Assembly (NCBI GenBank): GCA_035533815.1
Contig: DATLTB010000075.1
Span: forward strand, 1-64,000
From: JANWKA01 sp035533815
GTDB taxonomy: Bacteria > Bacteroidota > Bacteroidia > Chitinophagales > Chitinophagaceae
Direction: 5' to 3'
Length of the DNA: 64,000 nucleotides
In this document: in pieces, positions 35,906 through 45,823 of the stretch
Layout of the letters: every line of letters begins with the position of its first letter
How positions within the stretch are numbered: position 1 is the first letter of the stretch
The notes under the pieces: model-generated
The model's input: the letters and a program-made list of their open reading frames with translations, nothing else
What the model was told of the DNA's origin: nothing
The model's database searches: none
Made by a program: the position numbers and the translations under genes

Positions 35906-38326
35906 ATGATCTGGCAGCGGCTTGCAGGAATTGTACTGAAATTCCGGCTTGCGCTGATCATCGGTTTGTTGGGGCTGACTGCCTGGATGGGGTATTATGC
36001 CCGTCAGGTGAAATTGTCTTACGACTTTGTCAAAGCTATTCCGGTCAATGACCCCCAATTCAAAGTTTACCAGGTATTCAGGAAGCAATTCGGGGAAGAT
36101 GGGAACCTGCTGGTGATCGGGGTAAAGACTGATCATTTTTTTGATAAGGGATTTTTCGCTGCGTACTATCAAATGACTGCGGCGATAAGTAAGATCCCTG
36201 CAGTACAGGATGTACTCAGTGTGCCTACATCCATTGACCTGGTAAAGAACAAGGCTACCCACAGGCTGGAAGCGGTCCGGATTTTCCACGGTCCATTGAT
36301 ATCGGACAGCGAAAAACACGTTTTTCTTTCCCTCCCTTTCTATCAGGGTATCCTGTATAATCCTGATTCCGGCGCTTTTCTGATGGCGGTCCGGATTAAC
36401 AAGAATATCCTTAATTCTGCGGCAAGAACACAGGTGATCGACCAGATCATCTCCCAGACGGATATATTCAAACGCAGTCAGGGGGTGCAGGTCTATTTGA
36501 GCGGACTGCCCTTGATCAGGACAATCATGTCAGACAAGATCGCCAGGGAACTGAAGCTTTTTTTACTGTTTTCACTGATCCTAACTGCGGCCATCCTTTA
36601 TTTCTTTTTCCGGTCCCTGGGTACTGTGCTTATTTCCATGGCTGTGGTGGGGATGGGAGTGATCTGGTCCATGGCCACTATTGTGCTGTTGGGGTATAAA
36701 ATTACCCTGCTCACAGGACTCATACCTCCGCTCATCGTAGTGATTGGAATTCCAAACTGTGTATATTTTCTGAATAAGTACCACAGCGAATTTGCCCGCC
36801 ATGGAAATAAGATCAAATCCCTGGTGAGGATGATAGATCGGATGGGCATCGTGACCCTATTCACCAATATCACCGCTGCCATCGGCTTCGGGGTGTTTTA
36901 CTTCACCCAAAGTGCCATATTAAAGGAATTCGGTGAAGTAGCGGGATTGAACATTATGATGATCTTCGTGATCTCTTTTATTTTCCTGCCAGCCATTTTA
37001 AGCTATATGCCGGCCCCGAAATTGAAACATACCAATTATCTGGAAAGCCGGATAATGCTGGGTATTCTGAAAGGCATTGAGAAACTGGTATTCAGGCACC
37101 GGGGCTGGATCTATATCTGTACCATCCTGTTAATCGCGGGAGCGGTGGCAGGTATCGCCCGGCTGAATAATGTGGCTTTTATTGTTGACGATATCCCCCA
37201 TTCCGATAAAATATACGGGGACCTGAAATTCTTTGAAAAGAATTTCGGGGGCGTGATGCCACTGGAGATCCTGGTGGATACCAAAAAGAAATATGGGATA
37301 TTTAATCTGAAGACCCTGCGTAAGCTGGACACTCTTTCGTCCATAATCGCTTCCGAACCCCAGTTCGGCAAACCGCTTTCCATTGCTGAAGGGGTAAAAT
37401 TTGCCATGCAGGCATATTATGGCGGAGACAGTGGGGAATACCATATTCCCAATGAATATGACCTGCCATTCCTGGCCCCTTATATCGAGGAAAAAGCAGG
37501 GGGCGAAGGGAAACAATCCAACCTGTCCAAGCTCCTGTCTTCCTTTATGGACAGCTCCAGGCGTATTGCCCGGGTCAGCGTGAATATGAAAGATGTTGGA
37601 TCAAAGGAATTGCCGGTTTTGCTTTCCTCCCTAAAACACAAGGCGGATCGGCTATTTAACCGGTCAACATATCATATTACGTTCACGGGTACCAGCATCA
37701 TTTTCCTGGAGGGAAGCCGGTTCATCATCAATGGCCTGAAAAACAGCATTCTGCTGGCTATCCTGCTGATCATCTGCTGCATGCTGTATTTGTTCCGGTC
37801 CTGGAAAATGCTGATAATAGCCTTAATCCCCAATCTTATTCCCCTGGCCATCACGGCAGGAGTAATGGGATGGACAGGAGTTCACCTGAAGCCTTCCACA
37901 GTCCTTGTGTTCAGTGTGGCGCTCGGAATTACCATTGATGTCACCATCCGTTTTCTGGTCAACTTCAAGCAGGAGCTTCCCCGCCAGCAATACAATATTT
38001 CAGCGACGGTAAAGCAAACGATCCATGACACGGGGCTGAGTATTTTATATACCGGACTGATCCTTTTTGCCGGTTTCATGATCTTCAGCTTCTCCGGCTT
38101 TGAGGGAACAAAAGCCCTGGGTTGGCTTACCTCGCTGACCCTTGTCATTGCGATGATCAGCAACCTGACCCTCCTGCCCGCCCTGCTCCTTTGGATGGAA
38201 AGACACCTTTTCCGGAAAGCCCTGGAAGAACCGCTCTGGACCGTCATGGATGAGCCGGAGGATATTGACCTGGATAAGCTCGGGCTGAGCGGGCTGAATG
38301 ACGACCCGGGAAAGACAACGGATTGA
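35906..38326 (+). CDS. MMPL/RND superfamily exporter
   Basis: An 806-residue inner-membrane protein with the duplicated RND layout. One transmembrane helix at residues 8-30 precedes a periplasmic domain to about 220, five helices follow to 360 (including TAAILYFFFRSLGTVLISMAV and GLIPPLIVVIGIPNCVYFLNK), and the second half repeats this: one helix near 395-415, a periplasmic domain, and a cluster from about 610 to 775. The helix-4 stretch VFSVALGITIDVTIRFLVNF keeps the charged residues used for proton coupling. It is of the patched/MMPL kind seen in Bacteroidota lipid or hopanoid export. No adaptor or outer-membrane gene is adjacent. Confidence 0.9.
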   Translation: MIWQRLAGIVLKFRLALIIGLLGLTAWMGYYARQVKLSYDFVKAIPVNDPQFKVYQVFRKQFGEDGNLLVIGVKTDHFFDKGFFAAYYQMTAAISKIPAVQDVLSVPTSIDLVKNKATHRLEAVRIFHGPLISDSEKHVFLSLPFYQGILYNPDSGAFLMAVRINKNILNSAARTQVIDQIISQTDIFKRSQGVQVYLSGLPLIRTIMSDKIARELKLFLLFSLILTAAILYFFFRSLGTVLISMAVVGMGVIWSMATIVLLGYKITLLTGLIPPLIVVIGIPNCVYFLNKYHSEFARHGNKIKSLVRMIDRMGIVTLFTNITAAIGFGVFYFTQSAILKEFGEVAGLNIMMIFVISFIFLPAILSYMPAPKLKHTNYLESRIMLGILKGIEKLVFRHRGWIYICTILLIAGAVAGIARLNNVAFIVDDIPHSDKIYGDLKFFEKNFGGVMPLEILVDTKKKYGIFNLKTLRKLDTLSSIIASEPQFGKPLSIAEGVKFAMQAYYGGDSGEYHIPNEYDLPFLAPYIEEKAGGEGKQSNLSKLLSSFMDSSRRIARVSVNMKDVGSKELPVLLSSLKHKADRLFNRSTYHITFTGTSIIFLEGSRFIINGLKNSILLAILLIICCMLYLFRSWKMLIIALIPNLIPLAITAGVMGWTGVHLKPSTVLVFSVALGITIDVTIRFLVNFKQELPRQQYNISATVKQTIHDTGLSILYTGLILFAGFMIFSFSGFEGTKALGWLTSLTLVIAMISNLTLLPALLLWMERHLFRKALEEPLWTVMDEPEDIDLDKLGLSGLNDDPGKTTD

Positions 38327-38435
38327 TATCCTTTGGATTTAGCGTTATTGGTATTGCCTGGAAGCACTATGAAAGAATAGGATAATTTGTGATGAAGCCT
38401 TGTTTAATCCCCCTGATTGACCATGCCAATTTGAA

Positions 38436-38456
38436 GATTTAGCGACCAGCTAAATC
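38436..38456. repeat. Short inverted repeat in the MMPL/PorT-like gap
   Basis: GATTTAGC-GACCA-GCTAAATC is a perfect eight-base inverted repeat with a five-base loop. It is not followed by a T-tract on either strand. A partial direct copy, GGATTTAGCG, lies about 100 bases upstream, just after the MMPL stop. It could be a weak terminator or a protein-binding site; nothing else is visible in this gap of 283 bases. Confidence 0.35.
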
Positions 38457-38609
38457 CCCGGTAATCCCCCATACAGTCACTATTCCCATAAATTCCTTCA
38501 AGACAAAATACATTTATCAATTAATAAAAATATGTTTATTGAAAATCTATAAAACTTTATTTAGAAATGAAGAACGTATATTGTAATTTTAATCCCAAAA
38601 ATCCCAGCC

Positions 38610-39401
38610 ATGATTAAAAAAACCATATCCTTACTGATTTTCCTGTCCTTCGTCCTTATTTCCAATGCCCAGCAAAAACCCTGGGCAACTAATTTTGGAA
38701 TTGAAGCAGGAGGCGATTTTTATACCGGACTTGCCGGTATGTCCACCCTGCTTAAAGCAGATAATCCATTGGTTAACTCCGACCTGAAGCGGCAATATGC
38801 GGTTAATGTGGGGTTTTATGCCGAATTTTTACATCTCAGTAAAAGGGCCGATGCTACCTGGGGTGCGATAAAGCCGGGATTCGGTATAAAGACCGGGATA
38901 GGCTGGGATTTTTTCAGGGCCGGAAACAGCAGCAATGGAAGCAGTGAATCCGCAGGGCTTAATTATGCCAATATTCCTGTCCTGCTGGAATATTGCATTG
39001 GATATCATCAGGGGAGGGCCCTGCCCACCTACTTACCCGGCACTACGACTTACACCGGAGTTCAGCATTCAGATAATTCTGTAACCGTCACGGCACGAAG
39101 CACGCCGGGATTTTATTCTCCGGGAGGGCAAAAGGTCTCCAAGGGCACTTTGCTTTATCTGGGTCCGAAATATGGATATTTATTTAAATCCTTCAATTAT
39201 TCCGGTGAGCCGATCAAAGACCCCCGGCTGATGAACAGCTATATTGGCATTATCGGGGGAATCACTTTCTGGGTCCATGAGATCAATTTCGATTTTTCCT
39301 ATCAAAAGGGATTGACCAGCATTTATTCAGGCAAGCAGATTACTATTGATGGGTATATGCTCAAGATTGCCATTAACTTCGGGCAACGGCTGTATAATTA
39401 A
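38610..39401 (+). CDS. PorT-like outer membrane beta-barrel protein
   Basis: A 263-residue protein with a signal peptide ending SNAQQ and an eight-strand-type barrel of the outer membrane beta-barrel/PorT group. Alternating strands are visible in TNFGIEAGGDFYTGLAG, RQYAVNVGFYAEFLHL, IKPGFGIKTGIGWDFF, LNYANIPVLLEYCIG, LYLGPKYGYLFKSF, YIGIIGGITFWVHEINFDFSYQ and IDGYMLKIAINFGQRLYN. PorT is a component of type IX secretion in Bacteroidetes, but many barrels share this fold, so identity with PorT itself is not claimed. It stands alone, with a 283-base AT-rich region upstream. Confidence 0.78.
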   Translation: MIKKTISLLIFLSFVLISNAQQKPWATNFGIEAGGDFYTGLAGMSTLLKADNPLVNSDLKRQYAVNVGFYAEFLHLSKRADATWGAIKPGFGIKTGIGWDFFRAGNSSNGSSESAGLNYANIPVLLEYCIGYHQGRALPTYLPGTTTYTGVQHSDNSVTVTARSTPGFYSPGGQKVSKGTLLYLGPKYGYLFKSFNYSGEPIKDPRLMNSYIGIIGGITFWVHEINFDFSYQKGLTSIYSGKQITIDGYMLKIAINFGQRLYN

Positions 39402-39543
39402 TGAGGGACCCAGGTTATATTGGTAAACCCATTTTGCCAGTTGAAGTATCCAGGCCGGGGAGGTATTTCCTCTGAATATTTACTAATTTTAAGGGAATTC
39501 AAAAAGACAATATCAAACCAACCAAACTAATCCGGAAAATGGA

Positions 39544-39633
39544 ATGTATGTATTTATTAAAGTCTTCATTCCTGCCATATTTTTCTTTATTCTCTTTGGG
39601 TGCAATTCCACACCGCTTGCGGCGAATAAATAA
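39544..39633 (+). CDS. Possible 29-residue lipoprotein leader peptide
   Basis: The frame encodes MYVFIKVFIPAIFFFILFGC followed by NSTPLAANK. The hydrophobic stretch ending LFGC and followed by NS is a good lipobox. It may be a small secreted lipoprotein, or the remaining start of a degraded one; the sequence after the stop shows no similarity I recognise. It lies 65 bases before a methyltransferase gene. Low confidence because the frame is very short. Confidence 0.35.
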   Translation: MYVFIKVFIPAIFFFILFGCNSTPLAANK

Positions 39634-39698
39634 AATTGAATCAGGGAGACACCGCTGCTCTTTGAGGGAGAATTCCATAACTACTTATCCTTTTTGCC

Positions 39699-40544
39699 AT
39701 GCAACCTCATCTTGAACTGATCCGCGAACATCAGAAAACGATATGGAATAATTTTTCCCCAGGTTGGGAAAAATGGGATGAATTCAACATGCGCTTTTTG
39801 CAACCCATGGGGGAAGCAATAATCGAATATCTGCAGGTCAAAGAAGATGATATTGTTTTGGATATAGCTACCGGAACGGGAGAGCCAGGCCTGAAGATCG
39901 CTTCCCTTGCAAAGAGGGGGAAAGTGTGGGGTACGGACCTCTCCGAAAATATGCTGGCCATTGCTTCGGAGCATGCTGCTGCAAGAGGCGTTAAAAATTA
40001 CCTGACAAAGGTGGCTGACGTTTGTGAACTTCCCTTTGAAGACGAAAGTTTCGACGCGGTCAGTTGCCGGATGGGCTTCATGTTCTTCCCGGATATGGAT
40101 CTGGCGGCCCGGGAAATGTTCCGCGTATTAAAAAAGGGAGGTCGGATGGCTGCTTCAGTTTGGGGAACTCCTGATAAGAATCCCTGGATCGGAGCCATCA
40201 TGAATGTGCTGGGTAAATATATAGAACTACCTGCACCGCCGCCAGGTGCACCGGGTATGTTCCGTTGCAGCCATCCAGGCCTGATGAGCGGACTATTTGT
40301 GCAGGCCGGTTTCAAAAATTGCGCGGAAAGAGGATTGGGTGGCATGGTGAATTATGGGACGGCCGAACTCTACTGGCAAAATATGTTGGAAGTGGCTGCT
40401 CCCGTGGTGTTCGCCTTGGCAAAAGCCGGGGAAGCGACAAAATCGTTGATCAAAAGGGACCTTTTTGAACTGCTTCACGCTAAATGCCCCGCTGGCCCGC
40501 TGGCCCTCGGCTATGCGGCAATCATTTTTTATGGGGAGAAATAA
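39699..40544 (+). CDS. Class I SAM-dependent methyltransferase
   Basis: A 281-residue soluble methyltransferase. Motif I is VLDIATGTGEPGLKIA, the acidic residue after strand 2 is in WGTDLSENML, motif II is ADVCELPFEDESFDAVSCRMG and motif III is EMFRVLKKGGRMAASVWG, the pattern of the Methyltransf_11 / UbiE-like group. An N-terminal extension (MQPHLELIREHQKTIWNNFS) and a C-terminal helical part resemble phytanoyl/quinone-type methyltransferases. The substrate cannot be named. It has no close co-directional partner. Confidence 0.85.
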   Translation: MQPHLELIREHQKTIWNNFSPGWEKWDEFNMRFLQPMGEAIIEYLQVKEDDIVLDIATGTGEPGLKIASLAKRGKVWGTDLSENMLAIASEHAAARGVKNYLTKVADVCELPFEDESFDAVSCRMGFMFFPDMDLAAREMFRVLKKGGRMAASVWGTPDKNPWIGAIMNVLGKYIELPAPPPGAPGMFRCSHPGLMSGLFVQAGFKNCAERGLGGMVNYGTAELYWQNMLEVAAPVVFALAKAGEATKSLIKRDLFELLHAKCPAGPLALGYAAIIFYGEK

Positions 40545-41059
40545 GTCATCATTAATGACCCAGGGGTAAGCTGGTTAAAAAATAAAGGACAATTAATAAC
40601 AATCAGACTTTCAATTAGGATGATCTGGATGACAAAAACATTTTCTTATAATGCGTTAACTGTATGTTCTGCGTGAGTTTAATAGAACTGGTGTACGTAA
40701 AAAAGGCACTTAAATTATCCTATGATTAAAGCATGGAGGAACTTCAGCACGGTATGGGGGGAAGGATAGTGTAAACCGGGCGGGACAATAGAATCTTTTT
40801 CCTAATTCCCAGCATTCAAATGTTCCTGGATTGAACGGTTTACCTATAACAAGTTGGCAAAATTAACTTTAAGCGGAAGTACATTCGACTAATAGGACTT
40901 CGGAAAGTCCCGAGATCAGTTAAAAAAGTAATGGGTGGTCAAAAGGCATTGGTAGATTTCGCAGGGGTATTCCAAATCCGGATAGTCTGGATAATTCCTG
41001 TTTACCGCCCTGGTATTAGGGGCCCAATAGAATTGAAAACCAGGGTTAAATGAGACATA
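40545..41059. other. Gene-free stretch of 515 bases
   Basis: Between the methyltransferase gene and the MBL-fold gene. No frame on either strand shows codon bias or family similarity. One hairpin is present, GGACTT-CGGA-AAGTCC at 40895-40910, with no T-tract. I see no tRNA or repeat. It may be decayed sequence. Confidence 0.5.
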
Positions 41060-42094
41060 TCAAACAGATAACCACCATTTTTTGTCCGGGTAAGATTCAT
41101 TCAGAATAACCGGCTCCCCGATCAGCGGAGTGGTTATTTGTACATTCAATTCAGCTCCTTTGCGGACCACACGCCTGATCGGTTCATCCCAGGGATGCAG
41201 GGATAGGGAGAATTTACCCCAATGGACTGGCATCATGACCCTGGCCTGCAGATCAATACTGGCCTGGACTGCTTCTTCAGGCAGCATATGGATATTCTTC
41301 CAGGCTTCATAATATTGCCCAGATTCCAGGATGGCCAGGTCAAAAGGTCCATACTTGTTCCCAATAGTCAGGAAATGGCTGTCATATCCGCTGTCTGCCC
41401 CGATATATATAGTAAACCCCCCTATTTTTAATACGAATGAAGACCAAAGGGTTTTAAACCGGGCAAATCCTCTTCCTGAAAAATGCTTTGCGGGTGCAGC
41501 AGCCAGGAAAATTTCATCCGTTACCTGTTTTTCTTCCCACCAATCAAACTCAACGATCTTGTTTTTGTCAATACCCCAATATTGCAGATGTGAAGCGACG
41601 CCAAGTGAAGTACAAATGATATCGGATCGGTGCTGAATCTTCAGGATGGTGTGATAATCAAGGTGATCATAATGGTCATGGGTCAAAAGCAGCACATCCA
41701 CTGCAGGAAAATCATCAGGAGAATATATATTGGTTCCTGTAAAGTTGCGGGCAAAGAAAGGAAAGGGTGAAGCATTCCCGCTGAATACAGGATCCACCAG
41801 GATATTCCTGTTTTTGATATGGATCAGGTAAGAGGAATGGCCAAACCAGATGATTACCGGTTTACCGGGGTCCAGGGTTTTCAAATCCGTTTTTATAGCA
41901 GGCAGCGGACCAGGGGGAACGGTATTTTTTGATTTATTCAGAAATTTCCAGAGGATTTTGAAAAAAGAAAGATTTTCGTCCATCACAGGGGCATTACCCG
42001 GGTTATGGAAAATACCTTCCCGGTAATTGGATGAATTTTCCACCCTGGCAAGTTCTTCACCAGATGGATTTTTACCAAAAGCTTTAAACATCAT
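41060..42094 (-). CDS. MBL-fold metal-dependent hydrolase (NAPE-PLD/UlaG-like)
   Basis: A 344-residue metallo-beta-lactamase-fold protein. The metal motif is LLTHDHYDHLDYHTI, with further ligands in APAKHFSGRGFARF, IGADSGYDSHF and MPVHWGKFSLSLHPWDEPI. The NLRNFxGTN-like stretch FFARNFTGTNIYSPDDFP and IKNRNILVDPVFSG are typical of bacterial proteins related to N-acyl-phosphatidylethanolamine phospholipase D and UlaG. The substrate is unknown; phospholipase activity would be speculation. It diverges from the SNF2 gene with a 181-base gap. Confidence 0.85.
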   Translation of the reverse strand: MMFKAFGKNPSGEELARVENSSNYREGIFHNPGNAPVMDENLSFFKILWKFLNKSKNTVPPGPLPAIKTDLKTLDPGKPVIIWFGHSSYLIHIKNRNILVDPVFSGNASPFPFFARNFTGTNIYSPDDFPAVDVLLLTHDHYDHLDYHTILKIQHRSDIICTSLGVASHLQYWGIDKNKIVEFDWWEEKQVTDEIFLAAAPAKHFSGRGFARFKTLWSSFVLKIGGFTIYIGADSGYDSHFLTIGNKYGPFDLAILESGQYYEAWKNIHMLPEEAVQASIDLQARVMMPVHWGKFSLSLHPWDEPIRRVVRKGAELNVQITTPLIGEPVILNESYPDKKWWLSV

Positions 42095-42275
42095 AGTAAA
42101 TGTAACCTGTTACTTGGCAATAACCTGTACATATTCAAAGTAAATCGGAAATGAAACCAAGGGGTATAAATTTTTCTATTTGCAGATCAACTTTCCGGGT
42201 ATATTTATGACGGATTTTCCAATATCATTTTTCTCTAATAATTCCTATCAGTTTTATATACATTAAATTTCAGTT

Positions 42276-45200
42276 ATGGCAAAATACGGACAAACCTGGT
42301 GGGGGGAAAAATGGCTGAATGCACTTTCAGACATTGATTACAGTAATCGCCTGCCCCGGGGGAAAACCTATGCAAACAATGGTTCTGTCCTAACCCTGAA
42401 AATAAAGGAAAACTGCATCCAGGCCAAGGTAAGGGGTTCCAGAAAATTGCCTTACAGTATTACCATCATTATTCCGCCCTATGAGCCAAAAACAGGGGAT
42501 AAGCTTGTGGATGAGATAAGCAGGAATCCGGTGCTGATAGCCAAACTGCTTAACCGGGAACTGGATCCCGAAGTCATGCAAATTGCCAGCCGGTTACATA
42601 TCCAGGTATTTCCTGCTTCCTGGAGCGATCTGAAGATGACCTGTTCCTGCCCTGATTGGGCGGTACCCTGCAAACATCTGGCTGCAGTAATTTACAAACT
42701 AAGTACAGAAATTGACAATAACCCGTTCCTGGTATTCGAGCTTCACCGGATCAATTTGGTGGATGCCCTGAAAAAGCACCATATAGTCATTGAGAAGCAG
42801 GCTATGGCAAAACTTCCGGATATCGGAACAATTCTTGGAATCCTAAAGCCTGAACCAGTGGAAATCCCCGGTCAGATCGGCAACGAACTGGGGAAAGCAG
42901 TGGATTATTCAGCCATCCCGGATATCCTTGATCCGTTGATCAGTATTCTTACCGATGAACCAGCATTTTATATCCAGGGCAATTTCCGGGAATCCTATAC
43001 CAAGATAATGAAGCGAGTTTCCAGACTAGCGGCTCAATTGCTGTCGGGGAAAGCCATTGCGGAAAAAGCAACCTGGCAGGTAGGTTTTGAAGACGAAATC
43101 AGGGTTGTTTATCATGAGGATTTCAAGCCGCTGATCACCTGTGGCAAAAGGAAAGTAACGGTAGATGAGCTGATCACCGGCCTGCTTCAGATATCTGTTT
43201 CGGTGCTTCCCGATTATACAGTTTCTGTCCAGGCTCTACATGAACTGCTCTTTTTGTCTCTCCACCTGATGAATAAGGGAGCTGCCATCCCCCAGATCTT
43301 TATGAACCGGAAGAAAAAATGTTTTATCCGTTGGGTGCCGGCTTTATGCGACATACAGGTCCGCCATTTGGTCCAGGGCTTGAGTAACCGCATTCCACCG
43401 GGAATGCTTCAATATGAACGGGGTAAAACCGTGAAAACCTGTTACCTCACAGCTGTATCCCTTGTAGCGATGCTGTTGGATTATTTCATTGGCCAATGGT
43501 CCGCACCGGATAAACAGGATGCAGTCCACAATATGTTCTTTGCAGGGAAGTCGGGCGCTTTTGACAGCCCGGGCGAAAAGGCAGTCCCTGCCGGGATTTC
43601 TTCCTGGCTGAGCAGGCTGCAAATGACCCATAGGCAATTTCTTCCGGTGCTGAAGGTGGATGAAGGGGATGATGGAAACTTTGAGATCAGCATAGCCATT
43701 GAAAACCGTAAAGATACCCGGGAAGTTCCAGTCCCCTTATCGGAAGTGTTGAAGGGTAAGACTTATGAAAAGCATCGCTTTGACATCCTTCAGGATCTTT
43801 CCCTGCTATCCCGGCTGATCACGGGCCTGGAAAAGTATATTCTTTCTGAAGCCATTGACCCGGTAAGTATGGACAATCAGGAATTTGTGCCCTTTTTATT
43901 TGAAGCACTGCCTGCACTCAAACTATTGGACATTAAAACCATCCTGCCCAAATCGTTGCAGAAAGTACTGAAACCGAAACTAAGCATGTTCATCTCTCAG
44001 AAAAATAAAAGTAGTAATGGATTTGCCCGTTTGGAGGACTTACTGGACTTTGATCTTCGGGTAGCCATTGGTGAACATCTCTTTAGTTCAGCTGAATTTG
44101 AACAGATGCTTCGCCATGCTGATGGCCTGGTGAAGTTCAAAAACAACTATATTTATCTTCAGCCTGAGGAGTTGGAGAACCTCCGCAAGTCTTTTCAAAA
44201 GCCGCTTAAGCTCTCCGGACTGGATTTACTGAAAACTGCCCTGGTTGAAGAATATATGGGTGCGGCCATTGGTTTATCAGATGAAGTCAGGGCCCTGATC
44301 AAGGAGCTGACAAGCAACAAAATCATAGAGCTGCCCAAAGGACTGAATGCACAGATGAGGCCCTATCAGCATAGGGGATATTCCTGGATGTACCGTAATA
44401 CCCGGATTGGTTTCGGCAGCCTGATAGCTGATGACATGGGACTCGGCAAAACCATCCAGGTCATTGCTGCCCTGCAAAAATTCAAGGAAGAAGGGGCGTT
44501 GGACAAATCAAAGGCACTTGTAGTTGCCCCAACCAGCCTGCTGACCAACTGGAACAGGGAACTGGCCCGGTTTACACCGGGACTTGAAGTGGCTGTTTAT
44601 CACGGGATGGGAAGATCCATGCCCCTGCACCATTTTGATGTGCTCCTGACCAGCTATGGGGTGCTTCGCAGGGAAATGGATATTTTTAAAAGCCGCAAAT
44701 GGTTATTTGTCATAGCAGATGAAGCCCAGAATATCAAAAATATCCATACAAAGCAAACCCAGGCCATTAAAAGCATCCCGGCCAGGAATTTCATTGCCAT
44801 GAGCGGAACTCCGGTGGAAAATCGCCTGATGGAATACTGGAGCATCATGGATTTTGCGAACAGGGGATTATTGGGCACCAGCGATTCCTTTATGACTGAA
44901 TTTGGCCGACCCATTCAGGAAAGCCATAGTGAACATGCCTTGGAAAAATTCAAGAAGATCACAGGTCCTTTCCTGATGCGCCGGCTGAAATCGGATAAAA
45001 GCATCATTTCCGATCTGCCCGACAAATTGGAGCAGAACCAATATTGCGCTTTATCGAAGCAACAAGCGGCGCTATATGAGACTACGCTTAGACAATGCAT
45101 GGAGGCTATCACCTTAATGAGCAGTAACAAGGATATGCGGGCCCAGAGACTTGGCCTGATTCTGAAAATGATCACTTCACTTAAACAAATCTGCAATCAT

Positions 45201-45761
45201 CCTACACAATTCCTGAAAGATGAACGGTTCGATCCGGAACTCTCCGGCAAGACCCAGATGTTCCTGGATATCCTCGAAACCCTTCATGATAACCGGGAAA
45301 AATCGATTATTTTCACCCAGTATACAGAAATGGCCGAGCTCCTGCTTATTTTCATCAGGAATAAATTCGGACAGGATCCATTATACCTGCACGGGGGGCT
45401 GAGCAGGAATAAAAGGGATGCTCAGGTGACCATGTTTCAGGAAAGCCCCAAGCACCTCTTTTTTATCCTTTCTCTAAAAGCAGGTGGTACTGGACTGAAC
45501 CTGACGGCTGCCCGTAATGTGATCCATTATGACCTGTGGTGGAATCCGGCTGTGGAAGCGCAGGCTACGGACCGGGCATACCGGATCGGACAGAAGAACA
45601 ATGTCATGGTGCACCGGTTCATCACCCAGGGTACATTCGAGGAAAAGATTGATGCGATGATCCAGAGCAAGAAAAAACTGGCTAACCTTAGTGTGAGTGC
45701 AGGAGAAAGCTGGATTGGCAACCTAAGCAATAAGGAACTGAATGAAGTATTTAGCCTTTGA
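42276..45761 (+). CDS. SWIM zinc finger SNF2-family helicase
   Basis: An 1161-residue protein. The N-terminus (TWWGEKWLNALSDIDYSNRL) and the SWIM finger CSCPDWAVPCKHLAAVIYKL at about 127-145 may bind DNA or protein. A long middle region has no motif I recognise. The SNF2 ATPase fills the last 460 residues: LIADDMGLGKTIQVIAAL (Walker A), FVIADEAQNIKN (DEAQ Walker B), MSGTPVENRLMEYWSIMDF, IIFTQYTEMAELL, LKAGGTGLNLTAA and QATDRAYRIGQK. Likely a chromatin/nucleoprotein remodelling translocase. No defence or restriction partner is beside it. Family members with this layout occur across Bacteroidota and Firmicutes. Confidence 0.93.
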   Translation: MAKYGQTWWGEKWLNALSDIDYSNRLPRGKTYANNGSVLTLKIKENCIQAKVRGSRKLPYSITIIIPPYEPKTGDKLVDEISRNPVLIAKLLNRELDPEVMQIASRLHIQVFPASWSDLKMTCSCPDWAVPCKHLAAVIYKLSTEIDNNPFLVFELHRINLVDALKKHHIVIEKQAMAKLPDIGTILGILKPEPVEIPGQIGNELGKAVDYSAIPDILDPLISILTDEPAFYIQGNFRESYTKIMKRVSRLAAQLLSGKAIAEKATWQVGFEDEIRVVYHEDFKPLITCGKRKVTVDELITGLLQISVSVLPDYTVSVQALHELLFLSLHLMNKGAAIPQIFMNRKKKCFIRWVPALCDIQVRHLVQGLSNRIPPGMLQYERGKTVKTCYLTAVSLVAMLLDYFIGQWSAPDKQDAVHNMFFAGKSGAFDSPGEKAVPAGISSWLSRLQMTHRQFLPVLKVDEGDDGNFEISIAIENRKDTREVPVPLSEVLKGKTYEKHRFDILQDLSLLSRLITGLEKYILSEAIDPVSMDNQEFVPFLFEALPALKLLDIKTILPKSLQKVLKPKLSMFISQKNKSSNGFARLEDLLDFDLRVAIGEHLFSSAEFEQMLRHADGLVKFKNNYIYLQPEELENLRKSFQKPLKLSGLDLLKTALVEEYMGAAIGLSDEVRALIKELTSNKIIELPKGLNAQMRPYQHRGYSWMYRNTRIGFGSLIADDMGLGKTIQVIAALQKFKEEGALDKSKALVVAPTSLLTNWNRELARFTPGLEVAVYHGMGRSMPLHHFDVLLTSYGVLRREMDIFKSRKWLFVIADEAQNIKNIHTKQTQAIKSIPARNFIAMSGTPVENRLMEYWSIMDFANRGLLGTSDSFMTEFGRPIQESHSEHALEKFKKITGPFLMRRLKSDKSIISDLPDKLEQNQYCALSKQQAALYETTLRQCMEAITLMSSNKDMRAQRLGLILKMITSLKQICNHPTQFLKDERFDPELSGKTQMFLDILETLHDNREKSIIFTQYTEMAELLLIFIRNKFGQDPLYLHGGLSRNKRDAQVTMFQESPKHLFFILSLKAGGTGLNLTAARNVIHYDLWWNPAVEAQATDRAYRIGQKNNVMVHRFITQGTFEEKIDAMIQSKKKLANLSVSAGESWIGNLSNKELNEVFSL

Positions 45762-45823
45762 TCAGGGAAAATATATACACATTCCATAGCTATTGAAATT
45801 CACTATCACATAAAATAATAAAA

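Noticed and set aside
35906..38326. The MMPL exporter as the missing pump of the TolC/adaptor pair
   Set aside because: It is 25 kb away, of the MMPL/patched type that normally does not use a TolC channel, and nothing links the loci.
40895..40910. Hairpin GGACTT-CGGA-AAGTCC as a terminator
   Set aside because: No T-tract follows on either strand and no gene ends nearby in a matching orientation.
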